From Heterodera schachtii (lineage: Eukaryota > Nematoda > Chromadorea > Rhabditida > Heteroderidae): 64,000 bases of DNA. The stretch is taken from the NCBI GenBank assembly GCA_023374025.1, contig SIJG01000059.1, forward strand, positions 79,286 through 143,285. Direction: 5' to 3'. The translations under genes were made by a program, and so were the position numbers. Under the pieces are notes generated by a model that had not been told where the DNA came from, made no database searches, and saw nothing but the letters and a program-made list of their open reading frames with translations. This document shows, piece by piece, positions 1-11,700 of the stretch. Numbering within the stretch: position 1 is the first letter of the stretch; each line of letters begins with the position of its first letter.

Positions 1-3000
1 GACGACCCTTTACGTTGCTGGGATGGAGGAAATTTCATCTTCATTTCCCAGTAAGGCACGCCTAAAGCTAGTGTAGTGCGGGAAATAATTTCTTAATTTG
101 CCAGAAATTTTTGATTTTCTTTAAGAGGATGAGCTAATATTTTATATTGTTTTGGATGGGACCCCAAATTTATTATTTTTTGGACTAGAAAAATTAAATT
201 TTTTAGGTAGGCCAACTATTTTATTTTTTCTGGGCGGATTAATAGAAAATTTAACAGGGCTAACTATCTTATATATTTTTTAATTTTTATAGGTAATTTT
301 CAATTTTTGGAAAGAAAAAACTTTTATAAATTTTTTGAGGCCTTATCGATCTCCAAATTTATTTGACTGTGAGAAAAATAAAAGAAAATTATATAGATTT
401 GATGATAAATTTCGATTTAAAACATTTATTCTCAACTGAAAAATTAGCCATTTTAGCCAGTTTCTTAAGAAAACTAGGTTAATTTTCAAAATTAACCTGT
501 TTTCCTGTTTTTTCTCGCTGGTGCTAATGTCATTTTCGCATTCTTTTTTTAATTTTTCAAAAACTTTTTCCACTATTTTTTTTCCTATAATTTTTTTTCA
601 CTTTTTGTCTGCCCATATTATTAAATTAAATTAATAAGAACAAATATTCTATTTAAAAACAGTGTAAACTGGCCTTTTTGAGTGTCGAAAATTAATTTGT
701 TAAAAAAATGCTCTTGTAAAAACATTTCCAAAATGTCTTTGTCCCATGGTCCCAATGTGACAGTGGCAATGCCGATGTCCTCAATCATTGAATATGATGT
801 GACACTCTCGGCGGACTGAATTTTTTTTTTTTAATTAACAATCATTTCAAATTATTTTCTAATTATTTATTTCTATGAATTTAAATTATTATTTGTTTTT
901 TTAAAATACGGTGCTGGGTCATTCTCAAAAACGTAAAATTTAAAAATTTTGAAGCCAAATTATGTATGAGTGTAAACAAAATTTTTATTCTTTAGATCAT
1001 TCGATAGCGTGGTGAGTCGTTCCTCAAAAAAGCTCAGTGTGGGCGTTCCACAAAAAACTCAGTGATTGATTGGTCATTTTCCGGAAGCCTATCGCACCAC
1101 TTTCGGGGCACCAAAAGTGCCTGATCCGGAACCCGGACCGGCCCGGTTAAGAACAATTTTTTGTTTAGTTTTTTCAAGGGCTATCTCCCAGGCCGGGTCC
1201 GGTTCTTGATCCATTCACTTGGAGCCCGTCATGAGTCGGGCACATCTGCCGGAGGACCCTCAGCCTCCCCCCCGACCCTGTCGATGGCCAACCCAAGCTA
1301 AGCTTGCCGGTACCAGCGGCTTTTTTGTACAGCTCGATGAGCTCTACAAAATGGTATCAATGGCGTCCGGCTGTGTCAACTACAAATGGAGAAAAGTGGC
1401 GAGAAGTGATGTGAAAATTGAAAAATGCCAAAAAATTAATATTTTTTGCCATTTTTTCCTCCATTTTTTTGGTAAATGGGGGTCCGGCGGTGCCGATAGG
1501 CGCCGCCGGGAAATTTTTTGAGTATTTTTAATGCAATTATGTTAAGAAAATTGCTTAAAATTTCAAAAAAATTTACTGAAAATTTTTTACTTTTTGGGTT
1601 TCGGGGGGGGGGGGGCTTTAGCCCCCTCAGCCCCCCCCCCCTGCCTACGCCCTTGGCACCGTGTTTTGTGAATTGAATAATTAAACAAAAACCTAAAATT
1701 TAAAAATTTTGAAGCCAAATTATGTATGAGTGTAAACAAAATTTTTGTTCTTTTGATCATTCGATAGCCCTAAGTGTTCTCTATTAGCTTGTAAAATTTC
1801 AAAAAACTTTGTTAATTTATGGCCAGAAGAACTCATATAAACAAAAGTTTTGCGAGCATTATTGGTCCTAAATTTTTTATGAAATTTTTTCAAATTTATT
1901 GGCTAATAGAAAACACTTACAAAGTTAGGTAATCGAATGATACTATGAGTTTAACTTTTCGTTACTTTTTCAGCAAAGTTTTATGCTAATATTGTTTATT
2001 TTGATGATTTTTAAATAACGACTAATGCCCACCTAATGTATGAAAATGTTTTTTTTTTAATTTTTACCGTAATTAGCCATTCGTAAAATTCTTCCTCCAA
2101 CTCATATGATGGATAATAAATAATTCTGGATGCAAATTGACGTCCATTCCGTATCATATTTTGTAGGTCTTTGAGATGCCGTTTTTCAATTTGCAATAGT
2201 ATGATAACATTCGTGCTAAATGCAATTAAAAATTAAAGTAAATTGTTTTTTTTAATATATATTATTTTTTTTTTACAAATTGTTTGCCGATGAAAATTTG
2301 AGTTTTAACCGAAAATTTCCGGGAAATGAGCATTTTTGTAGGAGAACTAAGCTGATATTGGGAATTCTTAGCTTATTTTTGTATGCATGTAATTCGCCTA
2401 TTTTCAAAAATAATAATAAATATGAAAAAAAAATTTTTTTATATATTTCGGATCGCCTAAGTGTTTCGTCATTAGAAGAAATGGCACATCAATAAATAAT
2501 TTGTGAGGACCGAAAAATTGTGCGGCCGAAACCCATGGCACCTATGTAGAACTACAAAAAAAAATGTGACCAAAGTTGGCTGTATCGAAACACAGACGTA
2601 GACTAAGACTAGAAAAAAAAAGATTTAAGGCGCACACCAGGAAATATGTGCCGACGCCCTAAAAAAAACTTCGGCAATCGAAAATCGGCTTTCGATGCCA
2701 GAAAAAACAATTGAAATTCTGAAGGCTCTAAAATTTCGGCAATCGGAATTCCGGCGACTCAAAAATATCGGAAAATGAAAAATCGGTTTTTCGAGCCCAA
2801 AAATTTCAGCAATCGGAATTTCGGCGACTGGAAAAGGTCGGAAAACGAAGAACCGGTATTTCGAACCCAAAAATTTCAGCAATCGAAAATCGGCTTTCGA
2901 TGTCTGAAAAAACAATTGAAATTCTGAAGGCTCTAAAATTTCGGCAATCGGAATTCCGGCGACTCAAAAATATCCGAAAACGAAAAATCGCTATTTCGAG

Positions 3001-4006
3001 CCCAAAAATTTCGGCAATCGGAATTTCGGCGACTCGAAAATGTTGGAAAACGAAAAACCGGTATTCCGAACCCAAAAATTTCGGCAATCGGAATTTCGGC
3101 GACTCGAAAATGTCGGAAAACGAAAAAACCGGTATTTCGAACCCAAAAATTTCGGCAATAGGAATTCCTACGACTCAAAAATACCGGAAAACGAAAAATC
3201 AATATATCGTGCCCAAAAATTTTGGCAATAGGAATTCCGACGACTCAAAAATACCGGAAAACGAAAAATCAATATTTCGAACCCAAAAATTTTGGCAATA
3301 GGAATTCCGACGACTCAAAAATACCGGAAAACGGAAAAAGCAATATTTCGAACCCAAAAATTTTGGCAATAGGAATTCCGACGACTCAAAAATACCGGAA
3401 AACGAAAAATCAATATTTCGAACCCAAAAATTTTGGCAATAGAAATTCCGACGACCCAAAAATATCTGAAAACGAAAAACTGCTATTTCGAACCAAAAAA
3501 AAAGTCGGAAACATTAATTACCCCACTTGTTGCGCATGTTGTACCAAATTGGTTAAGCAAAAGTTGACTTTTCTGTTCAGAGTGTTCGAATACAATAATG
3601 GAAAGCATGATTTCTGTACACAATCGGTGAATTTATCACAACAACTTGGTCCAATGTTGTCATCACCGGGCCCATATGGGCTGACTTCGTTTCGCCAAAT
3701 TTGTTTCAAAAATGTATTCGCATACACTTTGACAATGTCGACATCGTCCGTTCCTGAGTGGGGTAGTTTTTGGCATTTTTTATTGTTAATTTTTTGGCAT
3801 TTTCTGCTTTTATAAATTGAAAAATGCGATTTTTGGCGTTTGGCTTTTAAAAATTGCAAAAAGATTGTTGTTTTTTTGTCATTATTTGTAATTGGGTTTT
3901 AAAAGACTGGATTATTGGCAATTTATAAATTTTTTTGTAAGAAGAAATTTTTTTTTGAAATTATTTTTCAAAATAGTAATTAATTTTTTGCATTAATATT
4001 TAAATG

Positions 4007-4040
<34 letters not shown>

Positions 4041-4333
4041 ATTATTTTTCGACTTTTTCTAATTTTAATTTAAACATCAATACATCAAATATTGTTGACA
4101 TTAATTTTATTTTTCAATTTCAAATGATTAGAAAATGGCAATTAAATTATATAATTCGATTTAAAAATTTTAACAAAAATTTTTCTTTCACCTGTTAAAT
4201 AAATGTGTTTCTGCATAAATTCGCAAATCTCCAGGACGTTAGTCAATGAGAAAATATTGTTATCAACATATGGAGCATTGCATATGCTCATACCAGCAAC
4301 AAATATGCATATTTTGTATAACAATCGAAGCAT
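1..4333 (-). CDS. Secreted protein of the EDIGI family, paralog L1 (partial, runs off left edge)
   Basis: This gene is not recognised by name. I joined exons on the minus strand by splice sites and by similarity to three paralogs in the window. Exon 1 (4333-4192) starts MLRLLYKICIFVAG, a signal peptide, and contains the family segment EICEFMQKH. Exon 2 (3753-3522) ends in LVQHAQQVG before a GTAATT donor. Exon 3 (2215-2068) has the family core NGRQFASRIIYY. Exon 4 (815 to about 670) has SMIEDIGIA and W-DKDIL. All joins from exon 1 to exon 4 keep frame. A further short exon with PYWE probably lies at about 1-55, but its phase with exon 4 is not clear, and the terminal exon is outside the window. 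Intron 2 is filled by a 70-bp minisatellite. The product is probably secreted; its function is unknown. The last exons may be decayed. Confidence 0.62.
935..1770. repeat. 80-bp direct repeat flanking transposon remnants
   Basis: About 80 bases at 935-1010 recur at 1690-1768 in the same orientation with few changes (both hold GAAGCCAAATTATGTATGAG). Between them are an inverted pair of GATCCGGAACCCGGACC-type sequences (about 1120-1215) and a 5'-truncated copy of the transposon seen whole at 13288-13669. That copy occupies about 1376-1656 and ends in CTGCCTACGCCCTTG. The whole block lies in intron 3 of the L1 gene. Confidence 0.6.
2690..3500. repeat. Minisatellite, about 70-bp unit, roughly 11-12 copies
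   Basis: Tandem units carry TCGGAATTCCGGCGACTC, then a GGAAAACGAAAAATCGG segment, then a TTTCGAACCCAAAAATTT segment. Adjacent units differ by a few bases, and the right-hand units form a subfamily with TACGACTC or GACGACTC. All six frames stay open for long stretches here, giving repetitive peptide shadows that are not genes. The array fills intron 2 of the minus-strand L1 gene. Confidence 0.92.
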
Positions 4334-5044
4334 TTTCTTTTTTGAATTTTATATTAAATAATTCAAATATATTTTGGAATATATGAATATGTAAAAAAAA
4401 ATGAAATAAATTTTACTTGTTTATATTTGTATAAATAATAAAATATATTCGATTATATTTAAAGGAAATAAATTTATTATTTATTAAAAATTTACCACTA
4501 ATCAATTTAATAAAATTATTTCCTTAAAAAAATATTTGTATGAAAAGTTTGAAAAAAAAAATTTCAGTTTGTAGTGGAATCATAAAATTATAATCAAAAG
4601 CACGCAAATATCCGGCCATAAATGCATATTTAATTACGCATACATATAAATGTTGAAAAATATTGATATTTAATTGAATATAAATGTATATTCGAGAAAA
4701 TATATATATTATTTACGTAATTTTTAAAAATAATAAATACGTATGTATATAAACAACAACAACAACAAAAACAAATATTATAATTAAATAGCTTAAAATT
4801 TAATAATTATTTATGTGTATTTTTTGGATTCATGGGTATAAGCGGATAGAAGAAGAATTTTATTATTTTTTCAATTTTTCATATATTGACACGAAAACTT
4901 GAAAAAAAAAATTAAAAAAAGAAATATGTCTGAAAAAATGTAAGAATTTTATGTATTTAGCTTTTTCGCTTTATTTAAATTTTTTTAAATCTTTTTTTAA
5001 TTAATTTAAAATTGATTTTATCTTTTAAAATATTCTTTGTATAT
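4334..5044. other. AT-rich gene-free stretch upstream of L1
   Basis: This is the probable promoter side of the minus-strand L1 gene. It is almost pure A and T, with short poly-A runs and an (ACA) microsatellite near 4755. I see no coding exon and no distinct regulatory motif. Confidence 0.6.
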
Positions 5045-5074
5045 GAGCATGAGAGATCAGAGAGAAAAGAAAGA

Positions 5075-5115
<41 letters not shown>

Positions 5116-5517
5116 AGTAATAGCGACGAAAAAGGGAGTAGAGAGAAAGAGAGAGAGAGAACTGCGGGTGGGGGTGGCAGAGAAATGAACGTGAGAGAGA
5201 GTGTTAGATAGAAAGAAAGAAGAGAGAGAGAGAGAAAAAGAGTGAAAAGAAGAGAGAAGGAAAGGAGAAAATTATGAAGGTAAAGAACGGGAGAAAGAAG
5301 AGGAGAGAGCGAGAGAAAGAGAAAACAAGAGAGGAATATAGAGAACTGGAGAGAAATTGAGAGAAAGAAATAAAGGGAGAGAGAGAGAGAGAGACAGAGA
5401 GAGAGAGAGAGAAAGAGCGAGAGAGAGAGAGAGAGAGGGAGAGAGAGGAGAGAGAAAACAGAGAAAAAAGAGTGAGAGGAATAAGTAAAAAGTGAGAAAT
5501 AGAAGGAGAAAGACAAC

Positions 5518-5556
<39 letters not shown>

Positions 5557-5695
5557 AAGAGAGAAAATATAAAAGGAAAGAGAGAAGCGAGTAAAAGAGG
5601 AATTGAGAGAGATGAGAGGAAAAAGTGAGAAAAAGAGAAAAGAAGAGAGTGGGAGTGGGGGGAAAAAGTGGAGCGAGAGAGAGAAAGGAAATCTA
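5045..5695. repeat. GA-rich polypurine tract of about 650 bp
   Basis: The plus strand is almost all purine, with long (GA)n runs (for example 5075-5112 and 5520-5552) separated by degenerate GAAAGA/GGAGA blocks. The long Leu/Ser/Phe-rich open frames on the opposite strand are products of this composition. Confidence 0.95.
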
Positions 5696-6600
5696 GAATT
5701 TCATAAAAGAAACTGTATTTGCGTACAAAATTTTTTTCTGATTTTAAACAACAATGGTCTAAAAGCGCCATGAAAACAAGTATAATAAACACATGTAAAA
5801 AAAACATACATTAAAAGTTGTAATGGATTTTTCAACAATTTTTTTTTAAATTTCTGTACGAGTTGCCAAATGTACGCAAATATGGCACCAATTTCAAATG
5901 CCATTACCACATACAATTCTTGTCATTCACCGACCACTAATTGTTACCATTGCAAAAAAAAAAAAAAAGTTTACCGCTAAAATGTTACAAAATTTTCCAA
6001 AAATTCCAACAATTTTTTTTGAAAATCGAAATTTTTTCCACCCTTCTCCTCCTCAACAACAATTTTCTTTAAAAGCATATCTCCTGCGACCCAACCAACT
6101 GGGAAATTGTTTCCTTAAAGTGTTGCCAGGCGTTTCCCGGCTTTGTTTTGATGCGTGAGCGAAATTTGAGGCCAGGTCCAAGAGTTGTCGAATTTTTACA
6201 AAATTGAAGAATTGCCTGTAGGATGGGATTTGATTGAAAAACTTTTTTCAAAAATTTATTAAAAAATTCACTGACCCAAAATTTTGTTTCGGTTTTTAGG
6301 GATTTTAAAAAAATTAGACTTTTACCTTTTTCCAGAATTTTTCTGTTGGGAAAATTTTTTTTTCTTATATATTTTCAGTTTTTAAAATATTTTCAATTGT
6401 GACAATTTATTTCCCAAAACATCACAAATTTTTTAAATAATAAAAAGAATTTTTAAAAGATTTTTGCATTAAAATGGAAGCCAAAATTTCCAAGTGTGTG
6501 TTTCAACGATGGCTGACAATTTCAAGAACTTTTTTTTGTTGTGATAGAAGTACCTCAAAAGTGCTAAACTTATTTCGACTTTCTGAAAATTTCAATTGAA
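5690..6600. repeat. Segmental duplication, copy A (with 7893-8760)
   Basis: About 900 bases starting TCTAGAATTTCATAAAAGAA recur at 7893-8760 in the same orientation with scattered substitutions and small indels. The duplicated block contains the last coding exon of the EDIGI family and its downstream sequence. Confidence 0.85.
6069..6215 (-). pseudogene. Orphan terminal exon of the EDIGI family
   Basis: After an acceptor TACAG at 6216-6220, the minus strand encodes AILQFCKNSTTLGPGLKF and ends SQLVGSQEICF followed by a stop. This is the same length (147 nt) and frame as the L2 terminal exon at 8277-8423. The reading frame is intact, but no other exon of a gene lies between here and L2. It is either a relic of a partial duplication or an alternative last exon of L2, which lies upstream on the same strand. 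Confidence 0.6.
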
Positions 6601-6647
6601 TAGGCGCACTACGGTGGTACATCTTACCCAGGAATAATTTTTAGAGA

Positions 6648-7186
6648 ATTTTATCCGAATAATTAAATTAATTATTTTAAATGAATAATAACAAAATATA
6701 TTTGGCTCTGTTTCAGTTTATACGACCATAAAAAAACATGGCCATCAAATAATTTGAAAAATTAAATGCACCATAACTTTTTCTAGAAGCATCCAAATTA
6801 CACATTCTTGATATCATTTGATAACCTTAAGTGCCCTCTATTTGCCTGCTAAATCTCAAAAAATTTTATTGTTTTTCAAAAAGTTGTGGCCAAAAATGTT
6901 TTGAAAAACAATTTTTGAAATTTACAAAACACAGCTTCTTTGAAACACAATGAAATTTTTTGAAATTTTACAGGTAAATAGAGGACACTTAGGGTTATCA
7001 AATGATAACCAGAATATGTAATTCGGATGCTTCTAGAAAAAGTTATCATTAATTAAAGTTGCCAAATTATTTGGTGGCCATGTTTTTTTATGGTCGTATA
7101 AACTGAAACAGAGCCAAATATATTTTGTTATTATTCGATTATTACATAAAATCAATTAAAATAATTCATTTAATTATTCGAATAAC
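6648..7186. repeat. Foldback (long inverted-repeat) element of about 540 bp
   Basis: Arms of about 250 bases are inverted copies. The left holds TTTGGCTCTGTTTCAG at about 6700; the right holds its complement at about 7100, and both contain a segment around ACATGGCCA. The centre contains the recurring motif TGATAACC..AAGTGCCCTCTATTTGC. No coding potential is seen. Confidence 0.85.
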
Positions 7187-7414
7187 TTTTCCGTGCTGAA
7201 ATGACCCGCCTTTTCAGACCACCCCGCATTTATACTTTTTTGTTTCGGCTCACCGCGGTTCTACCAGCTCTGAACTATACACGCAACCACTCTCCACCAG
7301 ATGCTCAATTTGATGGATCACACACATCAAATAGGACCAATTATTGCCTAATTGACCCATTAATGCCTCTAGGGAACATTCTTCTCTCTATCTCAGCCAG
7401 ATAAAGTTTTTTTT

Positions 7415-7850
7415 AGGGTGCACTACGTTTCCCCCCCCGCCGGTTCCCCCCCCCCCCCCCCCCCGACGTTTCCCCCCCCCCCCCCGCATCGTTTCCCCCC
7501 CACCTCGTTTCCCCACCGAAAAATTTTTTTTTAAAAAATTTACTAACTTAGAAATTTTTCAAGAAAAAAATCTTAGAAAGTTTTTTTTACAATTTTGAGA
7601 AATTTTCAGCGATTTTTTGGAAAATTTTTTGAAAAATCTTAGTAATTTACCATAAAAATTTCTCAAAAAATTTTTTTCTTAGAATTTTCTTATGAAAAAA
7701 ATTTCTAAGATTTTTTTCTTGAAAAATTTCTAAGTTAGCAAATTTTTTTTTTTTAAATTTCTCGGGGGGGGGGGGGGGCGGAAACGATGCGGGGGGAACC
7801 GAGCTGGGGGGGGGGGGGGGGGGAACTGATACGGGGAGGAAACGGTGTAA
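7415..7850. repeat. Foldback element with poly-C and poly-G arms
   Basis: The left arm has several C tracts separated by GTTTCC (7428-7516). The right arm has the matching G tracts with GGAAACG (7764-7845). A central inverted AT-rich stretch runs between them around AAAAATTTCTAAG. G and C runs approach 20 bases. Confidence 0.85.
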
Positions 7851-7892
7851 AAAGAAGCCACAAGTTTGACAAGTATAATTCACCCGATTTCT

Positions 7893-8760
7893 CTAGAATT
7901 TCATAAAAGAAACTGGACTCCTGTACAAAAGTTTTTTGTTGATTTTAAAACAACCGTGCTATAAAAATGTCATGAAAACAAGTATCAAATATAGTAAAAA
8001 TAAATTAAAAATTAAAAAGCTTAATCTTTGAATTTTTTCAACAATTTTTTTTTTTGTTAATTTTTGTACGAGTTGCCAAAGGCAACACAAGTTTGGCACC
8101 AGTTTAAAATGCCATTACCACATACAATTCTTGTCATTCACCGACCACTAATTGTACCATTGCAAAATAAAAGTTTACCGCTAAAATGTTACAAAATTTT
8201 CCAAAAATTCCAACAAAAATTTTTTTGAAAAACAAAATTTTTTCCACCGCTTCTCCATCCTCAACAACAATTTTCTTTAAAAGCATATCTCCTCCGACTC
8301 AACCAACTGGGAAATTGTTTCCTTAATGTGTTGCCAGGCGTTTCCCGGCTTTATTTTGATGCGTGAGCGAAATTTTAGGCCAGGGCTAAGAGTTGTCGAA
8401 CTTTTACAAAATTGAAGAATTGCCTGTAGATGGGATTTGATTGAAAAACATTTTTTAAATTTATTTAGAAATCACAAAATTCAAAAATTTTTTGGTTTTA
8501 AAAGATTTAAAAAAAAAATTAGTTTCCTTTGACCAGAAATTTTCAGTTGGGAAGAGTTTTTTTTTTTTAAATATATTATTCAAAGTTTTTTTAATGTTTT
8601 CAATTTGGCATTTATTTCCCAAAACACCACAAATTTTTTAAATAATAAAAAGAATTTTTAAAAGATTTTTGCATTAAAAATGTAAAAAAATATTTCCAAA
8701 GTGTGTGTTTCAGCGATGGTTGACAATTTCAAGGACTTTTTTTTTTGATATTGCTAATTT
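7893..8760. repeat. Segmental duplication, copy B (with 5690-6600)
   Basis: This is the partner of 5690-6600. It contains the terminal exon assigned to the L2 gene (8277-8423) and downstream sequence. Confidence 0.85.
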
Positions 8761-11700
8761 GCAAGTGCATTCTTGGAAGTAAGCACACCAAATTTGCTAG
8801 GAATTGGTCTTATTTCCAAGGACACTTTCTTGGAAAATTTCAATTGAAATTGGCGCATTTCCATGGCATTTTTAGAGTAAAGAAACTTGAAGATTCAAAA
8901 ATAAATAAGAAAAATTCCTAAGATGAGAAAATAAGAACCCCAAAATTCATAAGAATTTAGTCATTTTCCATTCCTGAAAATTAAGTACATCATTAATTTC
9001 CAAGGATTTCCTTGGCATTTATTGGCTAATTAATTTCCGTAATAAATTTTTTAAAAGAAAATGCCAACCACCCAAATAAATTTACTTTTGTTTGCGGTGA
9101 CAAGCCCAGCATGGCTTCCCAGTGCGGAATTCTGGCCATGCTCGGCCCAATGCCACGGTTGGCACCACCAGTGCCCTTTTTGTACAGTAAGCCCTCAAAC
9201 AATTCCTCCTCAAACAGTTTGGCCAACAATTTTTTTGGCCATTGTGCCACGCCTTGGACTTCGATGCCAATGTCTTCGACCATGCGACTTCTCACATTCA
9301 CAGAGTACTCTACTGTGGAGTCAACGCCGACCACCAATGATGGCATGTTGCCATAATTGCTGTTGTTGTTGTTGTTGTTGGTGTTGTTCTCCACCATTAT
9401 GCCTGTGTAATTAGCAAATGGAAAAATGCAATTTTTTAATTTTTAATAATTACCATATTTACTTAGAGACATTACAGTATGCCCCACTTATCAATTAGAG
9501 CCCCCGTCCCCTCAAATGAGTTGAAAATAGGGCAGCAGCACCCTTGGGCTCGATTTCAGTAATCAGGTATCCGTTTTTTGAAACTTAACAAAATTTTTAA
9601 AAGACTAATAGAGAACACACCTAGGGCTATCAAAATTATATCAATATTAAAAAATTGGTTGATTTCAAGCAAATTTATAAATAATTTTTCACCAAAAATT
9701 TTCATTTTGAAGATTTTTTAAATAAAGACTCCGGCCCCCATTGGAATGACCTACTGCCTTCATCTAAATCCAGAGCATGGACCGGTCGAGATTCAGTATT
9801 TCGGAATATTTTAGAGTCTGTAATTTTTGGAAATTTTAATAAAATAATTCAAATTCCAATCAATTTAAAATTTTTATAATATTCAAAAGTGAAAATAATC
9901 TTTCCTGATTATTTCGAATAAATTCCATGGCATATGCCTCACTTATTTTTTAGGTTTTATAGGAAATAATGCAATTTTACTTTCAAAGTTATCAGAATGA
10001 TTTTTGAAATTTTTTACAAAGATAGTTCGTCCTTATGACAAAGTACTTTTGTGCAAAATTTCAAGTCTCTCTTTTACTAATAACAATTTCTAAAAATTAA
10101 CAGTCAAAATTCAAATGTAAAAATGTTGGCGCGCTTTTACGAAATGCCAACAGGGTTGCAGGTAAATTATTAAATGACTTTAGACTGATTCTTCCTACCT
10201 GGCATGCCGCTAAATGGGTGTTGGTTGCCATTGTTGTTCATTTTGGCGACCAATTCCTTGCCACGCTCGAACACATTTTCCGCCATATTTCCTAGCGTGG
10301 CGCCAAGCATCATGCCATAATTGGCCATTGTGTGGCCCAACGTTGGGCCATTGTTCGGGTATTGTGCTGGCATCATGCCATAGTTGGCCATATTCCCACC
10401 CATTGGTTGCCCTGGCATCTTGCCATAGTTAGCCATATTTCCACCCATTAGTTGTTGCCCCATCATAGAATTTTCAAATGCATAAACGCTGAATTTCAGC
10501 TTAAAAGGGATTATATGGGGTAATTAGGCAATTAAATTAATTAATAATGATTGTCAAAAATATGTACAAAAACTGGCCAAAATATGTACATAAATATGTA
10601 CAAAAACCCAGAAATATGTACTAAAATATGTAAATAAAAGTTTAAAAATAATTTACTTTTCCACAAGTAATTTTTATTAATTCTGGAAAAATATCAAGAA
10701 ATTAAAAATGTAAAATATGAACGAAAAATTTGCCGAAATTTTGGCTTTTTTTTTGAAGATTTCAAAAATTTACATAAAAAATCCTCAAAATATGTAAAAC
10801 ATGAAAATATAAAAAAAAAAATCCCGAAATATGTAAATATGTATAAAAAGCCCGAAATATGTAAATATGTATAAAAAGCCCGAAATATGTAAAAATGTGC
10901 AAATAAAAGTCCCAACTTTTATGTGTCTTTCCTACTATTTAGAGCATAGAGAAGCGGTCTACGTCAGTTGGGCGCCGCCACGTTTGGGCGCCAGCATGTT
11001 TTTGGACTATAACTTTTTTCTTTATCAACCAAATGCAACATTGTTGGTATCATTCGAAAGCTCTTAATATGCTCTATTAGCTGCAAAATTTTCAAAAAAT
11101 TTCGTCAATTTTGATTAGAGATAGAGAAGCCCAGGAAAACATATGTATTTACATGAAATTGACATCCCAATTAATTAAAAGTTTTTATAAAAACATTTTT
11201 TAATAAAGTGCTGCTTTTTTTTGATTGATATTTTTATATTTTTTCAAAATTTCTTTTATTTTTTATTTTTTTAAAACATTCATATGCTCAATTTGGCCGG
11301 AATTGAGTGTTTTTTTGGATAAAGCATTTCGATTTTTTTTATATCCGGTGAAATTAACCTTTTTTCAAAAGTAATTATTTTTTAATATATAAAATTAATG
11401 ACGTGCTTTAATGTGACCGGAAATTGATGCAATTAGCAATGTTTTTGTGACATGTTTTGGCATATAAAATCATAAACAAAAACATTGCTTTAATATTAAT
11501 TTTTTCATAACTAAATTCTATATTTATTCATTGCATGTATAACATCGGATGGATTTTTACATTTTTATGGAATATTTTAGGATAAATTTGCTTTTTGAAA
11601 AAAAAATCTCCCATTTTGAATTTTTTATTTTTTATTAAAAATTGAAATACGAAATTTGCCGATATACATAAAACTACATCGAGAATGCATCCCCAAGATT

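Noticed and set aside
2690..3500. Possible CRISPR-like array
   Set aside because: Whole units repeat with no unique spacers, and the sequence is eukaryotic; this is a minisatellite.
2625..3815. Several overlapping open frames on both strands
   Set aside because: Shadows of the 70-bp minisatellite; only the minus-strand part at 3522-3753 is kept as an exon because it matches paralogs.
5025..5807. Long minus-strand open frames of Leu/Ser/Phe repeats
   Set aside because: They come from the polypurine tract on the plus strand and have no start context, splice sites or complexity.
9061..9414. Plus-strand frame rich in Cys and Trp
   Set aside because: It is the complement of the L2 exon with the EDIGI motif, whose minus-strand reading is supported by paralogs and splice sites.
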